Below are positions 1 through 47,000 of a DNA stretch of 64,000 bases, piece by piece; within the stretch, counting starts at the first letter, position 1; each line of letters opens with the position of its first letter. The notes under the pieces were generated by a model. That model was not told the origin of the DNA, did no database searches, and was given only the letters and a program-made list of their open reading frames with translations. The position numbers were made by a program, and so were the translations under genes. This DNA comes from Synaphobranchus kaupii (Eukaryota > Chordata > Actinopteri > Anguilliformes > Synaphobranchidae): NCBI GenBank assembly GCA_029718625.1, contig CM056391.1:3727677-3791676 (forward strand), read 5' to 3'.

Positions 1-1671
1 TGTGTCTGGCATTAACCATTCATATATCATAATTTCATAAATCCGTATGTCTGTAAAAGGGACCATACAAGTGTTTCAGCACAAATACAACACAGCTTGT
101 GGATGAACTCTTGTGTTGGTTATGCTTCTCATGCGCTAGAAAATGTTCGATATCACAGAGAAATCATGACCGTTTTGGCTTGATTGGGGAACTGTGAAAG
201 ACTGAAAGACCAGTGATTTAGAGAACACTCCTTAAATGTGAGAATATCCTAATTTAATTATATTAGAATATCCTAATTTAATTCTGATACTTGTTTAGAG
301 TATGGGAGGCATAAGTTCAGGGGTAATATTTTGAACACATAAAATGGTATATGGCACATGGAAGCAATGACGTTTTAGACGTTTTTTCTTTTTCACCGTG
401 TCGACTAGCGTTCAGTTTTTTTCATGTTTTTCAGTCCAGGGAACTTTTGTTTTGTCGTTAAAAGCAAAAGGTTTGTTCCGCCGAAACATCGCTCAATTGG
501 TTATGCAGTTTGTGTAATTAACTCAAATATTTATTTCCCCGGAGGCATTGCAAATGAGAGGAAATGGTGGGCTTTAAGCAGAGGCTTTAATGAATCTTAC
601 GTTATTAAGCAACAAGATGGCCAAGCACTGGAAAATGAATGTTTACTTTAGTCAACTAAATCCTCGCAGTCTTTCTGACAAAGATTTTGTGTTTGAAATA
701 TGGCTAGAGCAGATGGCTGCATATACAGTTGGCTTATAGCAGGTTTATTCTAAACCTGTAAGATTGCCTACGACCACCTGTGAATACTGCGGGGAGTTTG
801 GTTCTTCCTTGCAGGTATGCCTTCTCAAGTGCATGTACTCTGGGACTAAATCTAGATAGAGATGACTCATACTTCCCAGAATATGTTTTTTTTGTTGAAC
901 TTTTTTTTTTGTTGTTGTTTTTGTTATATCATCATTGGAATATTCCCAACAGATGGAGTTTACTCCTCGGACAATTATAGCCTTCCGCAGAAGCACGCTC
1001 ATTAACATTCTCCGTAACATTGCACCTGCTTGCTTTAAATACAGATTTATACTTCTGTGTTATTAACTAAACTACATTTCCCATTTGTCTTCTGATAATC
1101 CTAGGGGCTTATTCGTGCCTCGTGCTACTATAAGGAAAACTGAGGAAATTACTTGCCTATTAGTAAATACCAGGTAGAAGCCAGGTGGATTGTTGTGTAT
1201 ATTCCCACACCTGTCAAGTTGGTTGGAGAAGACGGGGCTTAATAAGGCAATCAACTTATTTTTCCCTCTAAATACATATGTGGTTGCGTAGAAACAACAT
1301 TTAATGAAATGTGCTTTGTGTGCAGGAGAATTTCAGCACTGCATCAATTAAAGTCCATTCCTTTGAGAAGCTGTGGTGTTAGTCTGCCCCCTAGTGTCGA
1401 GCAGCCTCATTAAGTCAATGGGATATAGCGATAAACAAGTGTAAGTTGAATATCTTGAATTTACTTTTTAATATAGGAGTAGCAAGATAATAGAACATTG
1501 TTCAATGCTTGAGCCTTTTGTCACATTGCATTGGACATCAGTACAAAACTGATCAGATCAGAAGCATGCAGCATTACCTTCATGTCCACCAAGATATGTA
1601 GGCGAGGAGAATCCGCTTGCTAGTGACTTACCGAGGCCAATTCATGTTTGACAAAATACCACTGTACCTCG

Positions 1672-1836
<165 letters not shown>

Positions 1837-2666
1837 TTCTGACAACAAAGACTAGCGCTAAATTCAATATTTCAGCAAGTCTCCTGTTGGCAACCAGCAA
1901 GAGATTCGGCAAAGGTTAATTGGAGAAAAGGATAATTCGCTAAATATTTATTTATTTACGCGGTGAACGAGCCGTCTATGGTTGCAGAATAATGAGAATG
2001 AAGACCGCAAGCGAGTGCGCGAGAGGCAAGCCTGAAAGCCACAGGGCGCGAATGTTTCCAGCAGACATCGCTCCATCGCAGTCCGTGGGCAGCGGGTAGC
2101 GCTGCCGCGTGCTCGCAGCGGGAATACGCCGCCGCGTGCTCGCAGCGGGAATACGCCACGCTGGACACTTCGCTAGCAGAAGCGAGCAGGGACGGGCTGT
2201 GCCTGGGACATCTCCCGTCAGAGCTTATTTCCTAGATGTTGTAGCTATTTTGAAACAAGTGCAGTTGTAATTTATTATGTTGTTTACTTCAGGTAAGGAA
2301 AACATTGTACCTAGCAATCTATAAATAAATAAATCTGACAGAAGGACTATGAAATAGTTTGCCAACGCTTTTATACTGCCCTCTTGACCAAGAATCATAA
2401 AATAAAAAAGAGTACTCAAAATTTCAAGGCAACTTCACTCTTTTTTTTTAGTTTTGAGCTTAATTGAGATTTTAAGGTCAAGTTATTCCAATTAATATCA
2501 TTATTGTTTTCTTCAGAAAACTTAAATTGCATTGTTTGAAGAACTTTGAGTTTTAGGTTTTTCTAACAATTAAATTTTCAGAATTAGTGAATGTTGGCAT
2601 AATTTGACCTCAAACTTTTTGAGTATTCTCAAACTTTTTTTACAGTGTGATTAAAGAGGAGTTGTT

Positions 2667-2681
2667 ATTACTATTATTATT

Positions 2682-2712
<31 letters not shown>

Positions 2713-2735
2713 TTTTTTTTTTTTTTTTTTTAGTA
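2667..2735. repeat. (ATT)n and poly-T low-complexity tract
   Basis: ATT trinucleotides run into a long T homopolymer. Confidence 0.9.
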
Positions 2736-5194
2736 GTATCAGTATTATCTCTTTGAAATCTTGGTTAAATAAAGGGTAGATAAATAATAAAAATAAAAAG
2801 CCAAAGAAGGGTTGACCTCTCGAATCACAGAATTTAGCCACTTGGCAAATGAGTTGTGTATTTACACTCAGAAGCTCTAACCAAAGACAGAAAGATACAC
2901 ATATTTCTGTTAGGTAGGCTAATTTTTCTTGGGTTCAAAAAAAATGTAAGTATTCTTGGCCTGATAATAACCCCAGTGCAGTGTGAGTGATCAGTAAAGA
3001 CCAGAGGGGATTGTCACATTTGAAACCAATTAAAGTCAAATCAAATCAGCAGTTATCACCTCTGAGCAGTTATCTATTCACTGGTAATAATCTGGGTTTG
3101 ATCACCATATTTGATGGTAAATCTAGAACAGCATTCAGTCTACTGAGAGGCTGAAATATCATCACAGCAGTGGAAAAAACTGAAATGTTTTTAAGTCTAC
3201 CAGTCACACACATAAACTAGTGTTATCTCAGTATAGGCTACACCTGACAACTCCAACTGCATTTGTGTTTTGCAGCTGCAAGTGGAGATGCTGTGTTTTT
3301 GTACATAAATATGAGACATGGCAAACACCACAGAGAGCTGCCGTTTGAGCTCGACAGACAGGCCCGGTGGCCGGGATTGACTTGCAAGTTTTTCTATATT
3401 CTGAATCGTACTTTCTAAGACATGTTCACACATAAAGGCTTTCCTTATAAATAAATACCCTGCTCACCCCCCATTTCAGAGTACTGACTGAATGCCAATA
3501 TCGCACTAAATGTTTAAAAATGTACGTAATATTTAAAGGACAACTTCTGGAAAACTAGCACAGAAACTGTATTTTAAATAGAAGTTCACAACTTTTAACT
3601 GTGAGTTCCTTAGTAAATATCTTGTTTATAAATTCATTTTTGTACATTGCGAGTTGCACTGGTTAAGGCCAGCTGCTACACCAATAATAATGTAACAACC
3701 ATGTAATAATATTTATGTTACCTCTATGGCCTTCTCACTCTTGGCTAATGACAACAGCTTCGTTCAAAACTACTTCTGACAGTTCTACTCACAAGAATAG
3801 CCACTAGATGGCACATAGCTCACAAACAGTGATGACCATATCCCATTTAAATGGGTAAAATGAGACAGAATACAATGTCCTTATGACATAGTGTGTAGCC
3901 TAAGCTACTGTTGTTCCCATTGTGTGTTTCAGAAGTGTCATAAGGTGTGTAATGTAGATTTCAATTAGCGAGGTAAAAGATGGATAATGATATTCTGTTT
4001 CCTTTTTTCTTGTTATTCTCATTTTTTCCCCTTCTTCTTTGAACACAAAGTTAGCTGAACCAGACCTCGGTCACGGTGGAGATGGCATGCAGTATTATGT
4101 GCTATTAGACTACCTTATGAAATAGAGTAAAACCTTACCTTTCCCCACAGGTATAAACATCATTAGTCACTGCAACAATAAACTTTAAAATGAGAAAATC
4201 ATCTAAAGCATGCTCAACGGGAATTCTCAGCATCTCTGAAAATTCACCAGGTTTCTCTAAACAATGGCTAGGTTGTTGGGAATATTTCTTTTAACTATGT
4301 GCGATGTAAACATCGTTGGCTTGTACAACAAACAGAGAGGACAACTAGATCGTTGTCATTCCTGTAAGCGTTGTTTGGTGCGCCGGTGTTATGTGCTCAT
4401 GAGAAAGAGACACAAGGGAGGACCTTTAAGCTTCACCTCACGCTCCAGATGAAATTTCCCTATTTTCAGGCTTATCCACGAAAGATAGGCTAATAGGCTA
4501 ATTATCAACCGCTTAAAAGGCAGGAAAGTATAATCACACGGTCGCCGTTCCACGTAGCCGAATATCTGTCAGTCGAATCTTTTATAAACTCTTTTAAAGT
4601 TCCCAAAGTAGCCTAAAAGTAAAGCGAGTGTTGTTAAAGTTTTACTAAAGGTACTTGGCCTAGCTCCTTTAAATAAAAGTGTCTTTAAATAAGAAAACGG
4701 CGGTGTCAAGGCTCCAGCAGTAATAACTCATTTCAATTGTCTAGACAGACAAAGCGTTTCACCAGAGACCGAGAGAAAATCTCCCGGCTGCCTCGGGACA
4801 ATCAACCGGCCTGACTTGGTTTTCACTCCGGCAAAATTCAATTTCACCATTTCAATATAAATAAAGACGCAAGGGTCAAATTACTTTCTGGCTTCACTAT
4901 TTAAAATGTCTCTCTTTCGAATAAATGAAACCTTGTGTGTATAAAGACTTTCAGGAGTTGTTACAACCTTATGAAGATGGGGTAACAGAACCATTTTATT
5001 GTAAATATGCCTCTCTCTTTTTGGAGCGTGGCAGTCGTGTTATTGTACAACAGACCTTGGTTTCTAGGATATTGAAACAGTTTCCTGGACTTTTTCACCT
5101 GCCATATCTGGAGGATTTTATTTAACTTATTTTATTTATTTTAGAAAAGCTTTGCAGTGAATGTGGGTTGTCGAGCAAAAAATCGTGCAACATG

Positions 5195-5196
<2 letters not shown>

Positions 5197-5248
<52 letters not shown>

Positions 5249-5252
5249 AGAG
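5197..5252. repeat. (AC)n-(AG)n microsatellite
   Basis: About 24 AC units followed by four AG units. Confidence 0.97.
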
Positions 5253-5814
5253 CTGTATTTGAAATGTTTAATTCTCAGTATTCAATGCATTTTCCATGAA
5301 CATTGTACTTCACTTTCTTTAAAAGATGTAAACCATGCTCAATATTGACATAACACATTTAACCTGTAGAAAAGCAACGGCTAAAAGTCAATAATACGTT
5401 AAAAGCTAATTTACAATCCGGTAAATCCGACCGGCAAAGTCACAGGTAGTTTAGTGTTGGATTTCTGTTCCAGACCCACGAGTTAATGTCACAGGAAAAA
5501 AAATTATAATAATGCTTATCTTAACCAGGAATTACGTTTTTTCAGCTTAGCTTCTCTCTTGTTCAAAACTGGAACACCCTGAAGACAAAAATTGCACTCC
5601 GTTTCACAAGAGTAACATCGTATGCAGAAACCTCACCACAACAATAGCACCATGTCAACACTGAAAGCACATAAGTTAATACACTTAACAAAACAACAAA
5701 TGCTAATGTCCTACACTACGATTCATTTAACGGTGAAATGGCACAGAAGAATAGTTTTTCCCCAGCCCAGTCTTTGCAGACGAGCCCCAACTGTATATCC
5801 AATACCCCCCCTGT

Positions 5815-6613
5815 ACCCTACCACAGTGCACTGTGTGAACAGAGGTACCCTACCGCAGTGCACTGTGTGAACAGAGGTACCCTACCGCAGTGCACTGTGT
5901 GAACAGAGGTACCCTACCGCAGTGCACTGTGTGAACAGAGGTACCCTACCGCAGTGCACTGTGTGAACAGAGGTACCCTACCGCAGTGCACTGTGTGAAC
6001 AGAGGTACCCTACCGCAGTGCACTGTGTGAACAGAGGTACCCTACCGCAGTGCACTGTGTGAACAGAGGTACCCTACCGCAGTGCACTGTGTGAACAGAG
6101 GTACCCTACCGCAGTGCACTGTGTGAACAGAGGTACCCTACCGCAGTGCACTGTGTGAACAGAGGTACCCTACCGCAGTGCACTGTGTGAACAGAGGTAC
6201 CCTACCGCAGTGCACTGTGTGAACAGAGGTACCCTACCGCAGTGCACTGTGTGAACAGAGGTACCCTACCGCAGTGCACTGTGTGAACAGAGGTACCCTA
6301 CCGCAGTGCACTGTGTGAACAGAGGTACCCTACCGCAGTGCACTGTGTGAACAGAGGTACCCTACCGCAGTGCACTGTGTGAACAGAGGTACCCTACCGC
6401 AGTGCACTGTGTGAACAGAGGTACCCTACCGCAGTGCACTGTGTGAACAGAGGTACCCTACCGCAGTGCACTGTGTGAACAGAGGTACCCTACCGCAGTG
6501 CACTGTGCGAACAGAGGCACCCTACCGCAGTGCACTGTGTGAACAGAGGTACCCTACCGCAGTGCACTGTGTGAACAGAGGCACCCTACCGCAGTGCACT
6601 GTGTGAACAGAGG
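5815..6613. repeat. 32-bp minisatellite, about 25 copies
   Basis: Each unit contains CCCTACCGCAG, TGCACTGTGTGAACAG and AGGTA. Nearly all copies are identical. Variants are confined to the ends: CCACAG in the first unit, and CGAACAG or GGCACC in the last four. It lies 0.8 kb beyond the prss12 stop codon. Confidence 0.97.
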
Positions 6614-7432
6614 CAGAGCTGATTTAGAATCGTACATTTTTTTTAGTGCAAAGTTTGTAACTTCCACGCTAGGAGTCGTGGGAGTGTGTAGTGTAACCCC
6701 GAGATGGGACAATTGTCCTCTTTGTCCTCAGCGATAGAGCTTTTTCCAGGGGTGTAAGGTACCATATGGGGCATATTTTTCCCCCAAAATATTGTGCCAG
6801 CTTCATTGCATTTGCATTACATCATTAAGCTTTTTTACATTTGACACACAATCCAATTACGCAGCTGGATATTTACTGAAGCGTTTCAGGTTAAGCACCC
6901 TCGCTGAAGGGTACAACGGCAGTGCCCTAGTTGGGTATCGAACCCGCAACCTTTGAGTTGTGAGCTCAGTTTCCTAAATATCACACTACACTGCTACCCA
7001 AGCCAGCCTCTGATCTTAGCCCAGGTTTTTTTACTCGATAAGCTTATGTTTCACGTGGTCGAATACAGGAGCAACCTGCATTGGTGTATGGAGCTGTTCA
7101 GTAAATGAGGCTGGGGTGGTTGACTGGAACAAAAGCCAGAAATATCTGCTGGCCCCCCAGGACTGTTACTGTGTACCCCTGGTTTTACTGTATCACAAGT
7201 GGTCCCATTCAAACAGAGAAGTGCTGAAACCAACAATAACAAAAGTTAAACAGGAAAAGAGCAAAAACATTACATTAAAAAGTACATTACAGGTCTGACA
7301 TCACAAAAAAAGACAGAGACGTAAAAAAAAAAACGTGCCGCTAGTTTTTTTTTGGGGAGACTGTAAGACGGTCAGAATGGGCCTCCTCCTGGACTGTGTG
7401 AGTGCAGTTGTTCATTGTTCCTGAGGGGGGCG
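6614..7432. other. Immediate 3' flank / possible 3' UTR of prss12
   Basis: Sequence downstream of the prss12 stop (reading leftwards). I see no strong AATAAA on the minus strand close to the stop. It includes a tRNA-derived SINE at about 6820-7003. The 3' end of the transcript cannot be placed. Confidence 0.4.
6820..7003 (-). mobile_element. tRNA-derived SINE, copy 1
   Basis: On the minus strand, GGGTAGCAGTGTAGTGTGAT begins an A-box-like segment and GGTTGCGGGTTCGATACCC contains a B-box. The tail (CAGCTGGATATTTACTGAAG and a LINE-like end) is shared with copies at 30125-30345 and 36421-36632. Confidence 0.7.
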
Positions 7433-42420
<34,988 letters not shown>

Positions 42421-43863
42421 GATGTTTTCAACCTGTGTCCATCACCTCCACCCAGAATCTTTTAGGTCTTAGAGAAGAATGAGCTCATAATCTTATCCGT
42501 CATTTCGATGTCATCGGGCAAATCCAAGAGTATTCCGCGGGGTATTGTAAACCAGATCAAAGAATGCCAGTCGTGGACAGTCCGGAGAATGATTTAATGT
42601 GCATTGATGGTGTCCAAAGAGACCCACAGTTTCTTCGTTTATAACACATATGCTACCGATCTATCCTTTGCTTTTAAAATTAAATGTAGGCTATAGATCC
42701 ATAGTGGATGGGGAGAAAGCGCCCTGTAGCCTACCTTAATTTGGCCTCAACTGAATTAGCAGTTGTCCCAAAACCAGGCTACAACTAAGCAACTATAGAA
42801 AAGCAACTATTGAAAATGAAATTAAATTCGAATTAATATAGTCTCCCTATATGAATTGGGGGTTAAATTAGGCTCATATTTCAATGACAATAACAATGAT
42901 AGCCTAATAGCCTACTTTCTGACAAGTTTCAGCTTTTACCTATGCGTAGGCCTGGCCATAGGCTAGATAGTTTTATCCATTAACACATGTTCCTGCTGTG
43001 TCCAGAAACAAATCTTGAAAAAAACTCGAACTGAATCCCTGAAAAGTCCAGAGTTGCATCGCTTGTCGTCTTCATTAAATCGTTTTTTTTCAGCGAGGGG
43101 ATTAACAAATTACTTTGAAATGAAGGTATCCAGTGTTAGCGCTGTTTATATTTTCCTATGGAGGTGAAATAACGAACTGAGGCATCAAAAGAGAGAAGTG
43201 TAGCTACTGTACCTCCGCAGCTCCCGGTACGGACTGCTCGCTGTCATTCTCGCCCTGGGCGAAGCCTGTGTCTAGCGCCCCTAGAGTAAACTCACAAACT
43301 TTGTGCACCATCCATGCCTGATAAAAGTTCGCAATCCTGTTGTTAAAATAATTTTAGTAATAACTTTGCCCTGCATCTCTACACAGGTTAGACTGCTAAA
43401 TATTAAATACATACAAATAGGCCTAATAAATAGCTATATAGGCTAGGTCTAGTAAATATTTAATTGCCCATTGCTTAACTGCTGCATAGGCTACAAGTTT
43501 ATGAACAACTGTTACTTATTTTTGCTTTTATGTTTGTTTAGCCTATGCTATGCATTCGGAAATGTAGCTTATGTACTAGGCCGAATTCATTCATTTTGCG
43601 CTCATTCCTGAAGCACGACTCTTTATTCTTCAGATAAATCTACTAGCGCAATTGATTGTGGCAAAAATATTTATTTTAATGGAATCGGACAGTATTCCAT
43701 TCATTCGCTCTGAAAGTGAACGTATCGAAAACGGTACCTTCACCGACACCTGAGATCAGCTCAATCACTCCTTATCCATTGTAATCTATTTAGAGTAAAG
43801 GGGAAGATGCTGATCTCGGATCAGCGCTTGGTACAAAACCAAATCTACATCGTATCCTAGAAT

Positions 43864-43879
43864 CGGAAGTGACGCAATC
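43864..43879 (+). promoter_or_regulatory. Composite ETS + CRE/ATF-like site upstream of mettl14
   Basis: CGGAAGTGACGCAATC, about 100 bp before the mettl14 start codon. ETS/GABP cores next to CRE half-sites are typical of TATA-less housekeeping promoters, which fits a ubiquitous m6A writer subunit. Function is inferred from the motif and position only. Confidence 0.45.
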
Positions 43880-43950
43880 AAGAGGCGACTTGTGTTTAGC
43901 AAACGAAAAAGAAGAGGGAACAACTTGGGAGGGAGATAATTACATTTTTC

Positions 43951-43962
43951 ATGTTACTTTGA
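43951..43962 (+). promoter_or_regulatory. Minimal upstream ORF in the mettl14 leader
   Basis: ATG TTA CTT TGA: a three-codon uORF that stops 6 nt before the mettl14 ATG. If it is in the mature leader it could lower or tune initiation at the main ATG. The uATG context is weak to moderate (ttttcATGt). Confidence 0.4.
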
Positions 43963-43968
43963 AACAAA

Positions 43969-44034
43969 ATGAACAGCCGCCTGCAGGAAATAAGAGAAAG
44001 ACAGAAGCTCCGACGGCAGCTTTTAGCTCAGCAG
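43969..44034 (+). CDS. mettl14: mettl14 exon 1
   Basis: 66 nt, 22 codons, starting [12 protein letters not shown] and ending LLAQQ. Donor CAG|GTAAAA. Phase 0 out. Confidence 0.97.
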
Positions 44035-47000
44035 GTAAAAATGATGTAGTAAGCTAAGCAGTGTTGCACAATTATCTGAATGAGCGGATACGTTTACGTT
44101 AGCTAGTCATAGCTTGCTCGCTCGCTCGCTCAAATTGATGGAATAAAATGCTAGCTAATTAACGTTAGTTACACATAAAGCTAACGCTACACCAAGAAGT
44201 GGTTGTAACAAGTTAACTTGCTGTCTGTCTGGCTAACGTAGTAACATTGTAGTAAATCAGGTTGCAGTTAGCTCGATAAATAGGGACTAAAGCCAGTTAC
44301 GCTTCAGCCATGCTAGCTAGCTAGCTAGCAACATGGGGCAGGTAACAAGCTAACGTTAGCTAAATTAACTTAACGGTTTCCATTTTATTCGAAACAATAA
44401 CTAATTGAACAAGCAAGTACTGCTAACGTTACTCCAATCCATATAACATGTCATTTACACTGGCGAGCTAGGCATTAAACACATCTAAATAGCTACTTAG
44501 AGTGAACAATGAACATACTGTCTAACATTACAATTAAAAGGCATCGCTATCTTTAAATCCGTATATGTTGCTGGTCGTTGCATCTGGTTGCTTTTCCCGT
44601 TGACAGCTGGGAGCTGAAAGCGCCGATAGCATCGGGGCTGTGCTCAACAGCAAAGACGATCAGAAGGAAATCGAGGAGACCAGAGAAACCTGCAGGTCTG
44701 CGTTAATTTCCCCACTATTGTTCATGTCCTGAATGAATGTTACAGTAGCTGGATATGTACAGTTCCTGAGTGGATTTTATACCACCCTCTGTAATCACCT
44801 GAGGGCTCACGTGTGATTTTTGTGCCGCTGTTGTTGAAGGGCCTCGTTCGACACTTCTGGCCCAGGCGCTAAACGGAAATGTCAGGCAGAGGGAGAGGAT
44901 CCAGAGGAACATGTGGAGGATCAGAAGGTAACCGCATATTTAACTCAGTCTCAGCAGACTGCTGTGAGCCCTTGTCGCCAGGCTTTGTCTTGGCAGTACC
45001 TGAGAGAGGGTTTTCATTTTCTTTAGGATGAGGTTGAGCAACAGCAGGCTGACGACAGTGGCCCCTATGAAGAGGTCTACAAAGATTCCAGCACATTTTT
45101 AAAGGTGAGATCTTTTTTTGGTTTGTTCCCGGAGAACGTCATCACTTGTAGCTGTGACTATCCCCTGTGTTTGTGTCCGTCTCTTTTTCTAATTTACATT
45201 GGCTACAGCGTCTTACACTCTTCATTCTACTGTCCATCAACCAAAGTATTCTTTATGCCACCGTCCCTGCACCCATCCCAGAATGCAAGTGTGTATAGAG
45301 ATTGTACAGTGGGTAACAGAGTCTACACTGGGATTTAAATAAAAGAAAATAGAAAATAGAACACGCAAGAATGCTGGAGTTATGCATCTGTTTTACCAAT
45401 AACCTGGGTTTGTCTGCATTAGTTTAGTTAAAAATGTCTTGATATTTACATTACTTATTTACAATCTGGCATTTAGTTGGATTATAATGATTTGCTATTG
45501 GATGGATGCTATCATATCCTTGTGAAACAGCACAATGCATAACTATGCTGTGCTTATTAGCATGCATTGAGCTGCTATAAGTAGAGACGAGTGTTCTGTA
45601 TGCATTATAATTCATAAACATTTGTAGTACAATTATTAATTTGCATGTTATGTAAAATCTGTGTGACTGGTGCTTCGGTCAGCTTCAGCCCTGTTTTGCA
45701 GCAAAATGAATACTTATTTTACTAATACCGCAAAGTGTTTCATTGGATGGATGGATCATATATAATACCACTTTAAAAAGAACACCACTGAGTTTACTTT
45801 CTTTAGATCACAACCAGTACCTACCAACACCATACCTACCATACCTATATGAATAAATCAAATCTTATTTACATAACCATAACACAAATTAATTTTGGCT
45901 CTAACACCTACACATCCTCATATAGACAGATATTAACCTGGAAGTGGTCACTGTCCATGGTATTAAACTAACAACTGATGAATGCTTTGTCACAGGGAAC
46001 TCAAAGTTTGAATCCTCACAATGACTACTGCCAGCACTTTGTGGATACTGGTCACAGGCCGCAGAACTTCATCCGTGACGTAGGTACGTGAAATGTGGAA
46101 ACCACGGCACCGTTATATCTAACAATTTGTAGGGCTGCTGAGGCATGTCACAAACATGTATTAACTGGAATGTGGGTGTGTACGTGATAGAATTTGTATG
46201 AGATTCGATGATGCTGTTTGATGACAACACGTCATTTTTATTCCTTTTTTATTTTTTATTTATCTATTTATTTTTTTCCCTCAGGTCTTGCCGATAGATT
46301 TGAGGAGTACCCCAAACTAAGAGAGTTAATCAGGTTGAAGGACGAATTGATTTCAACGACAAATACTCCTCCCATGTAAGTTTGATATGATTGTCCTCCA
46401 AGGAAATTTCAGTTTTATAATTTTTTTCCTTCGATGCTGATCCCTGTAAATGACCCATTGAGACATAGTTTGTGTCATTGAGCGGCTAGTTATTTATTTC
46501 GGCAAGAGTCTGTATCCAAACACATAATGAATATGTAGTCTTGATAGCTGACATGGTCAGCAAGATCCTGTTCAATTTCTATTCGAAATTCAGCTCTGAA
46601 GTACAATAAAACAAAATTCTACACACAAAAAACCTTATTCAAAATGCCACCAAGAGACGATATGGGTTTAAGAACTCTTATTGTAGCTTTCTAGGTAACT
46701 GGAATTTTGTTCAGAACTTTATACTTACAGATTCTGTCTCTCAGGATAGGAAAGGTTGACACCCAGCTGATTAATCATTTAAATGATTTGGGATTTGTGA
46801 TGGAATTGCCATTTACAGAAAAGCATGTGATGGAATTGAACACAGAAGTTGAATACATTCCCGTTATGTTCAGCTGTCTGTTATTATATCTCATTTCTTT
46901 GTGATCGTAGGACATTTCTATTTATGGGCCAGCTTGCTTTTTTTAATTGCACGTCAATGTAATTGTAGTTTTTCTATGTTTCCTGTGAAATGACATGCTT

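Larger units (their letters stand above)
42421..43968. promoter_or_regulatory. Intergenic divergent upstream region of prss12 and mettl14
   Basis: 1.55 kb between the two start codons; it must hold both 5' UTRs and probably both promoters. Near mettl14, CGGAAGTGACGCAATC at 43864-43879 combines an ETS-type core (CGGAAGTG) with a CRE/ATF-like TGACGCAAT. On the prss12 side, a GC-richer stretch around 43213-43300 contains GCGGAG|GTACAG on the minus strand (donor at 43212-43211), so prss12 may have a non-coding first exon spliced to an acceptor close to 42420. No clear TATA box is placed for either gene. Transcription starts are inferred, not seen. Confidence 0.55.

Noticed and set aside
4925..5125. 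66-codon open frame of protein-like composition
   Set aside because: No recognisable domain, no splice or promoter context, and AT-rich surroundings in which such lengths arise by chance.
5815..6613. CRISPR-like array (regular 32-bp repeats)
   Set aside because: No unique spacers between repeats, no cas genes, and a vertebrate context. It is a minisatellite.
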